From Pontibacterium sp049599735 (lineage in GTDB: Bacteria > Pseudomonadota > Gammaproteobacteria > Pseudomonadales > Balneatricaceae): a stretch of DNA of 64,000 nt. Below the pieces are notes generated by a model. That model was given only the letters and a program-made list of their open reading frames with translations. It searched no databases and was not told the origin of the DNA. The stretch is from NCBI GenBank assembly GCA_049599735.1, contig JBMYOX010000008.1, positions 1 through 64,000 on the forward strand. The letters run 5' to 3'. Below are positions 1 through 8,127 of this stretch, in pieces (the stretch's first letter is position 1; the number at the start of each line of letters is the position of its first letter). The position numbers and the translations under genes were made by a program.

Positions 1-100
1 AGAATACGTAAAAAATGTTGGCATCTATCTGAAGAGAAAGGACTTTGTGGATCGTATGCTTCTTCTCTTCCGATGAAAACGAGCATGCGCGTTTTGATTC

Positions 101-181
101 TTTGCACTGGCGCGATATCTTCCCAGTGCGTTTCCTATCCGTCTGATAATGCTAGATTTTCTAGGCCTACGCCAGTGCAAA
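101..181. repeat. 12-bp perfect inverted repeat with extended arms
   Basis: TTTGCACTGGCG at 101-112 is repeated exactly in inverted orientation (CGCCAGTGCAAA) at 170-181. Outside the perfect core the similarity continues: the GCATGCGCGTTTT block before the left arm resembles the inverted GATGCGTGTTTT after the right arm, apart from a short insertion next to the left core. Two inverted units of roughly 25 bp with a 57-base spacer fit a REP doublet, a small non-autonomous element or a terminator-like structure. The type is inference; the repeat itself is directly visible. Confidence 0.6.
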
Positions 182-242
182 ACACGCATCCTGCGGATAT
201 TTTTGGACAAAAACACTCCAGATAACTTTACAGCAACTAATT

Positions 243-258
243 TACTGTACATACAGTA
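243..258. promoter_or_regulatory. 16-bp palindrome TACTGTA-N2-TACAGTA
   Basis: Perfect 7-base arms separated by two bases, inside a stretch of TACA/TACATA repeats. It could be an operator. It resembles a LexA box, but the CTG and CAG half-sites are too close together. No start codon follows at a useful distance. Confidence 0.3.
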
Positions 259-300
259 CATACATACAGAGAAGCAGTTTCAGTTCACAAGGAGGATAAC

Positions 301-322
301 GGGGTCAGGTCTTGTCTTTTGC
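301..322 (+). repeat. Transposase-flank type motif
   Basis: The GGGGTCAGGTCTTGTC motif with a following TTTTGC resembles, from memory, the conserved sequence flanking REP-associated (Y1-type) transposase genes in many marine gammaproteobacteria. No transposase is present here, so this would be a solitary remnant. Confidence 0.35.
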
Positions 323-740
323 CTTTCTTGGGCATAGGGCATTAATGCAATGAGTGGGTGTCCTTTTTATTCGTAATCTCACCGGGCTATGGTCAAAGCG
401 CATTTCTCAAAAAGACCGAATCATCTACAAATTTGATGATGAATACATTTATATTTTTGCTATTGGCGGTCACTACGACCAGCCCTAACATTTATATACT
501 AAGACGTATCACTTTTACGCTGCCTAATAAAGACAAAAAGCATCGCTAACTATATGATAAAAAAGGTAAAAAGATGTGAAAACAGCCTTTTTCATCCCTG
601 AAAAACCGAGCACTCTTGTTTTGCGAAGATTATAGGGGGCTTCTTATCTACCCACTCCAACGTCTATCCATTTGACTTAGTTACACGTTTACCACGCACC
701 AGGGGTAAAAACGAGACCTTTTTCTTTGAAGGGGATTACC

Positions 741-762
741 TATCCACGTTATTTTGTGGATA
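741..762. other. TATCCAC/GTGGATA inverted repeat with a DnaA-box match
   Basis: Arms of 7 bases flank an 8-base loop. The right arm, read on the minus strand, contains the DnaA-box consensus TTATCCACA (755-763). Weaker look-alikes lie at 644-652 and 740-748. It may only be a hairpin upstream of the gene at 892. Confidence 0.3.
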
Positions 763-891
763 AGTCTGAATTTTTAAACTGCCCAAGCATAAAGATATAA
801 CTTTATACCCGTATATTTTTAGTGAGTATTCAGTTACTTTGGTGTTTAATAAAACATCTTTAATTTGTTCTGGTTGAGCATCGTTAAGCCC

Positions 892-1245
892 ATGAATTTA
901 CGCAGACGTTTTGCCTTTATGCTGCTGTTGCTGCTTTGTCAGGGGCAGCTGGGTTATGCGTATGCCCAATTTGAGATCCCGCCTCAGCACAGTAAGTTTA
1001 CTCACATGCATATCAGCATTTGTGCTGATAATTGTGAACAATCACAGGCTGTTCCCTGTTGTACGGGTGAGCTGGATTGTTCGATGGGGTCTTCCTGCAG
1101 CGGGGGACATAGCACCCTTCTGCCATCTGAAGCCGGTAGTGTTCAGGCCATCAGATCTGTCAGTCCCTTCTCGGCGGTGGCTGATTATGCCTACCGCTAT
1201 GTACCTGTTATTGATCACCCGCCCAGGTTAACTGTCATTATTTAA
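892..1245 (+). CDS. Small exported Cys-rich protein, probably metal-related
   Basis: Encodes about 117 aa. The ATG at 892 is chosen because it begins a typical signal peptide: a basic N-terminus (NLRRR), a Leu-rich core and a likely cleavage after AYA. An upstream TTG at 865 is less likely. The mature protein has six Cys in about 30 residues (ICADNC, PCC, LDC, SSC) with several His and Met nearby (HMH, GGH), a composition typical of periplasmic metal-binding or disulfide-rich proteins. I do not recognise the family. The next genes are a DUF411 protein and a cytochrome c, so a role in periplasmic copper or redox handling is inferred from context only. Confidence 0.6.
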   Translation: MNLRRRFAFMLLLLLCQGQLGYAYAQFEIPPQHSKFTHMHISICADNCEQSQAVPCCTGELDCSMGSSCSGGHSTLLPSEAGSVQAIRSVSPFSAVADYAYRYVPVIDHPPRLTVII

Positions 1246-1356
1246 CGGTAATAGAATGTAATCGCTTACTAACTTGAGCATCCGTCATTACTTGTGGTGC
1301 AGGTTAGTTTCAGACAGTTAAGTTGTTGACTCGCTGGAGTCTCTCAGGGAAAAATC

Positions 1357-1842
1357 ATGAAAAAACAGTTAGTTATTCTGTGGTTGTTCGTATTAAACAT
1401 CTCGGCTTTGCCTGCTATGGCGGCTAATCCCGTTTGGGCGGAGAATAAAACCGATAAAAGTTATGCAATTACGGTTTATCGCAGTGCCACTTGTGGTTGC
1501 TGTAAAGACTGGATCAGCCACTTAAAAGACCATAATTTTTTAGTAAATGACGTGGTTGTGAAGGATGTGGCTGTGCATAAAACCCGCCTGGACGTGCCAC
1601 CTCAGGGGGCTTCCTGCCATACCGCTGAAGTTAACGGCAAAGTGATTGAGGGGCATGTACCCGCTCAGGATATTAAACGCCTGTTAGCGAGTGAAAGCTC
1701 GATTCGTTTGTTAACGGTGCCTGGTATGCCATCAGGTGGGCCAGGTATGGATGCTGAAGGTGCGCGCGAGGATGCTTTTAAAGTGTATTCCGTGAGCACC
1801 GATAACAAAGTGGGTGTTTACCAGGAATACAGTGGTTATTAA
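1357..1842 (+). CDS. DUF411 periplasmic metal-binding protein
   Basis: A 161-aa protein with an N-terminal signal peptide ending near AMA. The mature part opens with the thioredoxin-like segment YRSATCGCCKDWISHL and its clustered cysteines, which defines the DUF411 family. A later SCHTAEVNGKVIEGHVP segment and the MPSGGPGM loop are also characteristic. DUF411 proteins are often found beside copper-resistance genes, where they are proposed to bind or traffic copper; no activity can be read from the sequence. The ATG at 1357 follows a CAGGGA ribosome site. The gene lies 112 bases after the Cys-rich gene and 81 before a cytochrome c, all on the plus strand. Confidence 0.85.
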   Translation: MKKQLVILWLFVLNISALPAMAANPVWAENKTDKSYAITVYRSATCGCCKDWISHLKDHNFLVNDVVVKDVAVHKTRLDVPPQGASCHTAEVNGKVIEGHVPAQDIKRLLASESSIRLLTVPGMPSGGPGMDAEGAREDAFKVYSVSTDNKVGVYQEYSGY

Positions 1843-1853
1843 TTGAGTCAGCA

Positions 1854-1903
1854 AAAGGGCGATTACTACCGGTTATCTGCCCTTTAGTTTAAGTATTTTT
1901 TTA
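1854..1903 (+). terminator. Possible terminator after the DUF411 gene
   Basis: AAAGGGC (1854-1860) pairs with GCCCTTT about 20 bases later, with partial extra pairing inside the loop. A T-rich run (TATTTTTTTAG) follows, although not directly at the stem, so termination may be partial and the downstream cytochrome gene could be co-transcribed. Confidence 0.4.
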
Positions 1904-1923
1904 GATCAGGAGTGTTTATCAAG

Positions 1924-2370
1924 GTGGTTTTTAAACAGGTTATTTGTCTAAAAATGGTGATGCTGGCTGTATTGTCTCTTTTTTTGGTTGCTTGTAGTTC
2001 TGATTCAGAACCTAAAGTGTTGGGGCGTTGGTATAGCCAGACTCAGGTAGATAAGGGAAATTTATTATTTGCGGCCAATTGTGCGCAGTGCCATGGTGGC
2101 TCTGCTCAGGGTACCAGCAATTGGAATAAACCGCTGGCAAATGGCAAGTATCCGCCACCCCCTCTAAACGGGCAAGCACACGCCTGGCACCATCCATTAA
2201 TAGGCTTAAAGCGTACTATCCAGAAGGGAGGGGTCGCACTGGGTGGCACTATGCCGGGTTTTGAGAACCGTTTGAGTGAGGCAGATCAGGATGCCGTTAT
2301 TGCTTATTTTCAGAGCCTTTGGCCTGATCAGACCTATCAGGCATGGGTTAAGCGGGGTGGGCTGAAATAA
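1924..2370 (+). CDS. Lipoprotein c-type cytochrome
   Basis: About 148 aa. The N-terminus is a lipoprotein signal with lipobox LVAC, so the mature protein should be membrane-anchored outside the cytoplasmic membrane. A single CAQCH haem c site follows (ANCAQCHGGSAQG), and a distal TMPGF segment supplies the likely axial Met. The C-terminal helix (DAVIAYFQSLWPDQ) is usual for class I monohaem cytochromes. GTG 1924 is preferred because CAGGAG at 1907-1912 is well spaced for it; GTG 1912 is too close to that site. The partner is unknown. Neighbouring copper-type genes suggest a small electron-transfer or metal-oxidation unit. Confidence 0.8.
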   Translation: MVFKQVICLKMVMLAVLSLFLVACSSDSEPKVLGRWYSQTQVDKGNLLFAANCAQCHGGSAQGTSNWNKPLANGKYPPPPLNGQAHAWHHPLIGLKRTIQKGGVALGGTMPGFENRLSEADQDAVIAYFQSLWPDQTYQAWVKRGGLK

Positions 2371-2379
2371 GCGTGCGGC

Positions 2380-2730
2380 TTATAAGTCGGTCTTATACTG
2401 CTGATAATCCACGTTTGTAATTTCATACCAGACGTTATCCCCGTTGGGTTTTATCAGGTCGATTTCATCACCGATACGCTTCTTTACCAGCAGGCGGGCA
2501 AGTGGGGAGTCGATACTGATATAGCCAGGGGCATCACCCACTTCATCCGGGCCAACAATACGATAACGATGCTGTTCTCCGTCTTCGTCTTCAACGGTGA
2601 CCCAGGCACCAAAAAACACGGTGCCTGTATCGGCCGGGATCCGATCAACGGTGGTAATATCATCCAGCCGTTTTGACAGGTAACGCACACGGCGGTCTAT
2701 TTCTCTTAGTTGCTTCTTCCCGTATATATA
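2380..2730 (-). pseudogene. greB: greB, 3' part (codons 57-172), separated by island
   Basis: This is the C-terminal two-thirds of the host elongation factor GreB: the second helix of the coiled-coil hairpin (YIYGKKQLREIDRR) followed by the FKBP-like C-terminal domain (VFFGAWVTVEDEDGE, RIVGPDEVGDAPG, GDEIDLI). It begins exactly at the island edge. The codon just outside, in island DNA, is an in-frame TAA (2733-2731), so this part cannot be read as an extension of an island frame. It has lost its own start and promoter. The matching 5' part is at 20043-20210. Joining the two gives a normal 172-codon greB with no missing base. Confidence 0.93.
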
Positions 2731-2760
2731 TTAGAACCCTACTAAAATACATACTATTTT
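2731..2760 (+). repeat. Left terminal inverted repeat of island
   Basis: Read inwards it starts TTAGAACCCTACTAAAATAC and continues ATACTATTT. It matches the right end read inwards (TTAAGAAACCCCTATTAAAA and then TACTATTT) with a few one- to three-base gaps. This is the probable core recombinase-binding site, and host greB sequence begins immediately outside. Confidence 0.75.
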
Positions 2761-2838
2761 CTAATGCAAAATACCCTTTACCCTAGTCTTTTAGAGGTAT
2801 AGGATCAGAAAGTAACCCCATACTAAATAATAATAGTT

Positions 2839-4155
2839 ATGAAGCACACTCTGAAACTGGCTGTCAGCTATACAGACACTGCAAGCGAAAATCGGCACCA
2901 ACTGCCTGCCGTTTATACTCGCAGTGGCTTACTTATCTCCCATCTCAGATACCTGGCCTGGTACTCGGAGAAGAGTGATTCATGGAGAGAGAAGTCAGTT
3001 TTTTCTGTGAGGCTGCTGATTGATTACATAGAGGCTGCACCAAGCTTCAAGAAGATGACAGCGCTTTTGAAAAACTTTACGGAGGCTTTGGTAACGGGAA
3101 CGATTGATTATCAGGTCAGCGATGATCCCTTGAAGTTATTCTGGAAGCCTAGAAATCTAGTGGTTTCAAATAACATTCTTTTTCATCTTACCCACTACAC
3201 AGATTTCCTAGCTCTACAGGAAGGTTATGACCGAAGCCGCATAAACCCTTTCAGGAAAGCAACTAGCTGGGAAGAGCGCATGAATTGGTGCGCTTATTAC
3301 CACAAACAGGCCAATGTGTTCCTGAACCACCTGTCTTCTTACTCCGAGGCGAAAAAGTTAGCTGTTCGGAAGCGGCTTGTTTACACACCGGTTCAGCTGG
3401 CGATTAGTAACGATAAAGCGGAGCGGTTCCCGGAAGATAAAATTGAAAGTCTAATTTATGACGGGTTTACTGCCAGGGGTAAACCCGATTATAGATCACA
3501 AGCGATGACTATGCTTCTGAACTATGGAGGGCTTCGGAAAAGCGAGATCTTCCATATTTTTACCTCAGATATAACGATTCACCCTAATTACGAGGATGAG
3601 GCCCTGGTTCGGGTGTATCACCCTGTTTATGGTCGGTCTCCTGATCCAAGATACAAAAACAGGGCTGAATATTTACAGTCCGAATCCAACTACAAATCAA
3701 GAAATACTTACCGGATAACAGAGCGACTGTATTCCGGTTGGAAGAACCCTCTCATGACCAGCAAAGAGGGTTACTTTGAGGTGATATTCAATCCGACACA
3801 CAAAGCAAAGGAATTCCTGAATATCTGGGTGAAATATCTCAAGTACCAACGAGTTGAGTCAGGTAGCTTTCATCCCTTCGCGTTCACCAATGATCGGGGC
3901 GAGCCAGACACACTAAAAAACTTTCAAAGACGCCACACGCGGGCGGTAGAGCGTATTGGTCTTGAGTGTAAAAAGGAATTTGGAACCACTGAACACGGCC
4001 ACCGGCATGCATTCGGTTATAGGGGCCGAAAATTGGGTCTTAGTCAGGTTGAGCTACAAAAGGCTATGCACCATAAGAGCCCGAACTCATGTCTGATCTA
4101 CATCAAACCCACGAGCGAAGATATAAGAACTGAAATGAGAGAGTCTGAAAAATGA
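2839..4155 (+). CDS. gmtY: Tyrosine recombinase, GmtY-type
   Basis: A 438-aa site-specific recombinase. The catalytic C-terminal half shows ArgI in LNYGGLRKSEIFHIF (about residue 234), the H-x-x-R box in HGHRHAFGYRG (about 390), a third basic box (MHHKSPNS) and the tyrosine in CLIYIKP (about 420). The N-terminal 200 residues should form the core-DNA-binding domain. It is the first gene of the island, reading inwards from the left end, and its stop overlaps the next start (ATGA). In Gamma-Mobile-Trio islands GmtY is the recombinase needed for mobility; here it presumably acts with GmtZ on the terminal repeats. The family name is from memory; the recombinase call is secure. Confidence 0.8.
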   Translation: MKHTLKLAVSYTDTASENRHQLPAVYTRSGLLISHLRYLAWYSEKSDSWREKSVFSVRLLIDYIEAAPSFKKMTALLKNFTEALVTGTIDYQVSDDPLKLFWKPRNLVVSNNILFHLTHYTDFLALQEGYDRSRINPFRKATSWEERMNWCAYYHKQANVFLNHLSSYSEAKKLAVRKRLVYTPVQLAISNDKAERFPEDKIESLIYDGFTARGKPDYRSQAMTMLLNYGGLRKSEIFHIFTSDITIHPNYEDEALVRVYHPVYGRSPDPRYKNRAEYLQSESNYKSRNTYRITERLYSGWKNPLMTSKEGYFEVIFNPTHKAKEFLNIWVKYLKYQRVESGSFHPFAFTNDRGEPDTLKNFQRRHTRAVERIGLECKKEFGTTEHGHRHAFGYRGRKLGLSQVELQKAMHHKSPNSCLIYIKPTSEDIRTEMRESEK

Positions 4156-6884
4156 GTTCAGGAAGCAAGCCAGATTTGAATACATCCGCCATCAATGCAT
4201 CCAGTCTGGCGGAACTCAAGTCCATCTGTAAGGATCATGGTATCAAGAACTCCGTTGAGTACAAGCAGAGGTATAAAGATATCTCTGGTCTTCCTGCGCA
4301 CCCGGAAAGGATGTTCAGAAATGAGTGGAGCAGTTACTCCGAGTTTTTCGATATCCCTCATATCAGGCCCTACCGCGAACTCAAACAGGAAGTTCAAGCA
4401 CAGAAAATCAAATCAAAGCGTGAGTACACATCATGGATCAACTCACTCGATGACCCACGTTACCCTCGCGCCCCGGAAGAGGCATACAAGGACGAGTGGG
4501 AAAGCTGGTATGATTTCTGTGGCAAAGAAAAACCTTTCAAGCCGGAATATATCGCAAAGCCTTACAAAATCTGGGCAGAAAAGATTCAGGAGTTCATGAA
4601 GCAGGCTTATGGTGGCGGCTCTAAGGAAACTCACCTGTGCCGTTTTGTCAGAATATATATTGAAAAACACGATAAAAGCCGCTCGCCACAAGAGCTTCTA
4701 ACCAAAGAGAGGATGAACATCCGGCCGTTTCGTGAAGAGCTGAAACGACTTCCCACCGATAATTACCGAAGAAACATCATCATAGCCGTTAACGAATTCC
4801 TCAATTTCGTAATCAGTAACGATCTGACGGATGAAGATGAAGAAACTGGTGAAGTCATCCGGATTATGGATGCCAGAAATCCGTTTCTGCTTCTGGCCGA
4901 CGATAAAAGCGTGACCGCGCCAACCCGAAACGAATCAACCAAGCCTTGCTTGCAATATTACTTTGTTCGAAAAGCCCAGGAGTGGATTATTCCTGAAGGC
5001 GCAAAGACCTTTCAGGATCTTACTCACCTCCAGAAATTTGATACCGACTGGGTAAAAATACCGGCCCGCCTGGTGGATTACTTCGACCCGGATTGCGTGG
5101 TGCGCAAGCAGGGTAACCAATATTACCTGTGGTCGCCCATCGACTGGATTCATACTTATGCCCTCACCAAAGTACCTCTGAGAGGTCGCCAGATTGCCTA
5201 CAATGATTCTGGTGAAGGAGACAGGGAAATCGCCGATTTAGACGGAAATGGCTCCATCAAGTGGGTTAGAAACACGGGGTCGCTCGCTGGTACAACAAAA
5301 GCTCAGTCCTTCATCAAAAAGTTGCCCGACTACAATATAGGTATGTATGTCACAACGAATAAGACCAGTAACAATGGCGAAGGTTACTCTATTCCCTGGG
5401 TTCCAGAAGACCTTGCCTACTGGCTGGTTAGGCTTCGAAAATGGCAGCAGAAATACAACCCGATAATAGAAGCGACCCCTTGGGCTCGCTGTGTTCGTAC
5501 TAATCTCAACGAAGTGCAACTCAAGGCCAGAGGAGTCAACTGCTTTTTATTCCGGGCCTTCAATGACATAGAACCCAAGAACCCCAGTTCAGCTCTGACG
5601 ATGCGGCTGGCTGCCGTTCTTTACCATATACAGCCATCAAGCCTGAAACTTGCTGAACTCAAAGGAAGCCCTTACAGGCTTTCAAACTATAAATCGAAAT
5701 ATACACCGCACTCCATGAGGGTGAGCCTGATTACGGCCTATATTATGGACTTAGGCATGCCAGTGGAAATCGTGATGAAAGTGGTTGGGCATTCGTCCAT
5801 CGTCATGTCGATCTACTATTGCAGGATTTCCCAGAGGGACATCCGACAAAGATTTGAAGAGGCTGAGAAAAAAGCACTGAAATCACAGGCGGAAGCAACC
5901 CAGGCAGTCATTGAACAAAACAAAATTGAGTCAGTTAAAAATCAGTTGGTTGGCTCAAATCAGGACTTATTGCAATCACTCACTAACGATGTGCCAGCGG
6001 GAAATTATGTATTTCGGGACTATGGAATTTGCCCATTCGCAGCATCGCGATGCGATGACGGCGGCGAAGAGGTCGGTGCTACGAAGGTGCACACCCCCAC
6101 GCCTTCTGGTTACCTGGGCTTTCAAAATTGCCTTCGTTGTCGGCATTTTATAACTGGGCCTGCATTCCTGGGTGGTTTGCTGTCCATCACCAACGAAATT
6201 CTACTCGAAGCAAATGATCAGTCCGAAGTCTGTCGGCAGTTGCAGGAAAAGGTCCAGGTAATTAACGAGAAAGTGAGTGAACTGGATCGACAGGAGTACC
6301 TGGCCAACCTCAAGCAGAAGCCTTTTGACGCAAATCAAAGATCCTCCCTTGAATTCAAACTCCGGAAACTGGAATCTGAGTATGAGAGTGCTGCCAAAAA
6401 GATGGACATGCTGTTATGTGACCTCCAATCTGCGTACAAGCTTATTCAGCTATCTCAGTCTGTTGCTAACGGCTGCATCACATCGGATGACTCGGACCTA
6501 GCTCTCATCAAAATGCCGGATTCCGAAATTCAGATTGAAATAGATGATACCTCTCATTTTCAGCAGCTCCACGAAATCTGTGAAAATGCAACAATCTATG
6601 AAAGCTGTAACCCTTCCCGAGCTATCATTCCACGCTCTCAACTGCTTGATCGTATGGCAAGCTTCAACGAACTTGCGCCGCGTTTGTTCATGCTTTCAAA
6701 GGGGGAGCAGCTAACTGCTGGCAACCAGCTTGTGGCCTTATTCAAAGCACGGTTGAAGTCGTGGGAGAAAGTTAACAAGCTGATCGACGGCCAGCTTAAA
6801 CTCTCTGATTTGGTGGGGCCGGAAAGAATAGAACCCTCCGAAATTGACCTGATTAGTAAAGATTCCATGCCAGCACAGTTGTAG
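4152..6884 (+). CDS. gmtZ: Large integrase with INT repeats, GmtZ/VPA1269 family
   Basis: A 910-aa protein. Near the N-terminus two copies of a short repeat are visible (LPAHPERMFRNEWSSYSEFF and RYPRAPEEAYKDEWESWYDF), matching the phage-integrase repeat unit of Vibrio-type integrases. The central region ends in a tyrosine-recombinase signature: TPHSMRVSLITAY, then VVGHSSIVMSIYY (about residues 517-557). The C-terminal 330 residues carry Cys motifs (ICPFAASRCDDG, CLRCRHF) and coiled-coil-like stretches. Its start overlaps the gmtY stop by four bases, so the two are translationally coupled. Length and layout fit the VPA1269-type partner of the Gamma-Mobile-Trio. How work is divided between the two recombinases cannot be read here. 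Confidence 0.8.
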   Translation: MSSGSKPDLNTSAINASSLAELKSICKDHGIKNSVEYKQRYKDISGLPAHPERMFRNEWSSYSEFFDIPHIRPYRELKQEVQAQKIKSKREYTSWINSLDDPRYPRAPEEAYKDEWESWYDFCGKEKPFKPEYIAKPYKIWAEKIQEFMKQAYGGGSKETHLCRFVRIYIEKHDKSRSPQELLTKERMNIRPFREELKRLPTDNYRRNIIIAVNEFLNFVISNDLTDEDEETGEVIRIMDARNPFLLLADDKSVTAPTRNESTKPCLQYYFVRKAQEWIIPEGAKTFQDLTHLQKFDTDWVKIPARLVDYFDPDCVVRKQGNQYYLWSPIDWIHTYALTKVPLRGRQIAYNDSGEGDREIADLDGNGSIKWVRNTGSLAGTTKAQSFIKKLPDYNIGMYVTTNKTSNNGEGYSIPWVPEDLAYWLVRLRKWQQKYNPIIEATPWARCVRTNLNEVQLKARGVNCFLFRAFNDIEPKNPSSALTMRLAAVLYHIQPSSLKLAELKGSPYRLSNYKSKYTPHSMRVSLITAYIMDLGMPVEIVMKVVGHSSIVMSIYYCRISQRDIRQRFEEAEKKALKSQAEATQAVIEQNKIESVKNQLVGSNQDLLQSLTNDVPAGNYVFRDYGICPFAASRCDDGGEEVGATKVHTPTPSGYLGFQNCLRCRHFITGPAFLGGLLSITNEILLEANDQSEVCRQLQEKVQVINEKVSELDRQEYLANLKQKPFDANQRSSLEFKLRKLESEYESAAKKMDMLLCDLQSAYKLIQLSQSVANGCITSDDSDLALIKMPDSEIQIEIDDTSHFQQLHEICENATIYESCNPSRAIIPRSQLLDRMASFNELAPRLFMLSKGEQLTAGNQLVALFKARLKSWEKVNKLIDGQLKLSDLVGPERIEPSEIDLISKDSMPAQL

Positions 6885-6892
6885 GGACCATT

Positions 6893-7498
6893 ATGAAGCC
6901 AGATGAATTACTGGAAAAACTCAAAGAAACAACATCCCCAAAGGCTTGTAAAACGCTGGATGCCATCTATGAGATTTGCGTGGAACAGGAACAAAGAGGC
7001 CTTAATGACTTTTCCGTGGCCACCATCGCCCGTTTGGGTCATAAAAGAGGCGTACCTAAAGCCCAGAGCCTGCGCAACAAAACTGGCGAAAGCTACCAGG
7101 CATTACTTCGCTCGTTTGAAGATCAACACCGTGGCGACAAACCACGGGTGGAGGCTAGGGCAGAGGATGACTGGATTGAAGAAATTCAGAACCCGAAGCA
7201 CAAGCTTTTGGCTCGTATTCAGGCTTCGGAGTTAGCTGCAGCCAACAAGAAGCTTCGTGATTTTCTGCCGCCAGGTACTCGCATTGACGTCAGAGACTAT
7301 CAGAACGAAGCTCTGGGAGAAGATCACAAGCTCAATAATCTAGAACGCCGTGCCTTGGAATACCTTATTTCAGAGGAGTTTCTTGGTAAGTGGGAGTTTT
7401 CGATCTCGGAATATGGTGAAATAGTGGATGGCACTGGAACTGTGGTGCTTCGAGCGGCCACAGTGGATGCTGTGAAGAAAGCACTCACTTACTTGTAG
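6893..7498 (+). CDS. gmtX: Third trio protein, GmtX-type
   Basis: A 201-aa soluble protein, eight bases after gmtZ, with an AGGGA ribosome site before its ATG. There is no catalytic motif. The N-terminal part (TLDAIYEICVEQEQRG, FSVATIARLGHKRGVP) reads like a winged-helix or helix-turn-helix domain, and a charged helix follows (LARIQASELAAANKKLRDFL). Size and position match the small third member of Gamma-Mobile-Trio islands, whose function is not known to me; DNA binding or a directionality role is inference. The conserved position between the large integrase and the replacement greB suggests it belongs to the mobility module and not the cargo. Confidence 0.7.
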   Translation: MKPDELLEKLKETTSPKACKTLDAIYEICVEQEQRGLNDFSVATIARLGHKRGVPKAQSLRNKTGESYQALLRSFEDQHRGDKPRVEARAEDDWIEEIQNPKHKLLARIQASELAAANKKLRDFLPPGTRIDVRDYQNEALGEDHKLNNLERRALEYLISEEFLGKWEFSISEYGEIVDGTGTVVLRAATVDAVKKALTYL

Positions 7499-7504
7499 AG
7501 TCTT

Positions 7505-7987
7505 ATGAATACAGACGTTATAACAGCGGAAGGTTACGCTGAATTACAACAAGAACTAGATCATCTCTGGCGCAAAGAGCGGCCAGAGGTCACCAAGATA
7601 GTTCAGTGGGCGGCTAGCCTTGGAGACCGTTCTGAGAATGCAGATTATCAGTACAACAAAAAAAGGCTTCGAGAAATCGACCGCAGAGTAAGGTTTCTTA
7701 GGAAGAGATTAGACAGGTTACGCGTGATTGAGTACAGCCCTGTTCAAGAAGGAAAAGTTTTCTTTGGTGCCTGGGTGACCTTGATAGATGAAGAAGAGAA
7801 CACCTTGCTTTTTCGAGTCGTTGGCCCTGATGAAATCTACGGCAAAAACAACTATGTATCAGTTAATGCGCCAGTCGTCAGAGCCTGTCTTGGGAAGAGT
7901 GTCGGCGATGAAGTTTTTGTCAGAACTTCAGAAGCCAGCAAGGAATGGGAAATAGAGATCATCAGATATGATACTCCTGAATTGTAG
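7505..7987 (+). CDS. greB: Island-borne GreB, replacement for the disrupted host gene
   Basis: A complete 160-aa transcript-cleavage factor. It binds RNA polymerase, inserts its coiled coil into the secondary channel and stimulates cleavage of backtracked RNA. The N-terminal hairpin includes the catalytic acidic loop GDRSENADY, and the C-terminal domain includes FFGAWVTLIDEEE and RVVGPDEIYG. It starts six bases after the gmtX stop, so it appears to be the fourth gene of the recombinase operon. It is clearly diverged from the host copy (roughly half the residues agree by eye), so it is not a duplication from this chromosome. At the target site its codons differ from the host sequence (AATGCAGATTATCAG against AACGCAGAGTATATA), which may spare it from insertion. 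Confidence 0.92.
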   Translation: MNTDVITAEGYAELQQELDHLWRKERPEVTKIVQWAASLGDRSENADYQYNKKRLREIDRRVRFLRKRLDRLRVIEYSPVQEGKVFFGAWVTLIDEEENTLLFRVVGPDEIYGKNNYVSVNAPVVRACLGKSVGDEVFVRTSEASKEWEIEIIRYDTPEL

Positions 7988-7997
7988 GTAGCCCCTG

Positions 7998-8026
7998 AAG
8001 TGGTCAAGTAGAGCTGGCCACCACTT
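7998..8026. terminator. Inverted repeat between convergent genes
   Basis: AAGTGGT (7998-8004) and ACCACTT (8020-8026) form a 7-bp stem between the end of greB and the end of the DUF45 gene. The T run is short on either strand, so it is a weak bidirectional terminator at best. Some insertion-sequence ends look similar, so a relic cannot be excluded. Confidence 0.35.
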
Positions 8027-8127
8027 TGCAGGCATTTCACCACTCGGGGGGGATGCTGGCACTGCCGAAAAGAGGATGGACTTAGCTGCGCCTGTTTTCC
8101 CGGGAAACGATGGTTATCTTGTCTAGA

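Larger units (their letters stand above)
1..864. other. Gene-poor left edge
   Basis: I see no convincing gene in this stretch. Frame 1 of the plus strand stays open from the window edge to a stop at 223-225 (74 codons). It could be the tail of a gene cut by the window, but the protein is not recognisable and the frame runs through a long inverted repeat. Other short frames have no ribosome site or recognisable product. The region holds the inverted repeat at 101-181, a palindrome at 243-258, a transposase-flank motif at 301-322 and a hairpin at 741-762. It looks like a decayed mobile or REP-type region upstream of the metal/redox genes. Confidence 0.5.

Noticed and set aside
1..225. Open frame at the left edge with a stretch (MRVLILCTG) like the start of low-molecular-weight phosphatases or ArsC
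   Set aside because: The catalytic CxxxxxR loop is absent, similarity stops after nine residues, and the frame runs through an inverted repeat.
243..258. LexA box
   Set aside because: The half-sites CTG and CAG are six bases apart instead of ten, and no SOS gene follows.
644..763. DnaA-box cluster suggesting a replication origin
   Set aside because: Only one good match is present; the others have two or more mismatches, and there is no dnaA, parAB or rep gene nearby.
7998..8026. Insertion-sequence end
   Set aside because: Slight resemblance to some transposon ends, but no partner repeat or transposase is present; a weak terminator between convergent genes is simpler.
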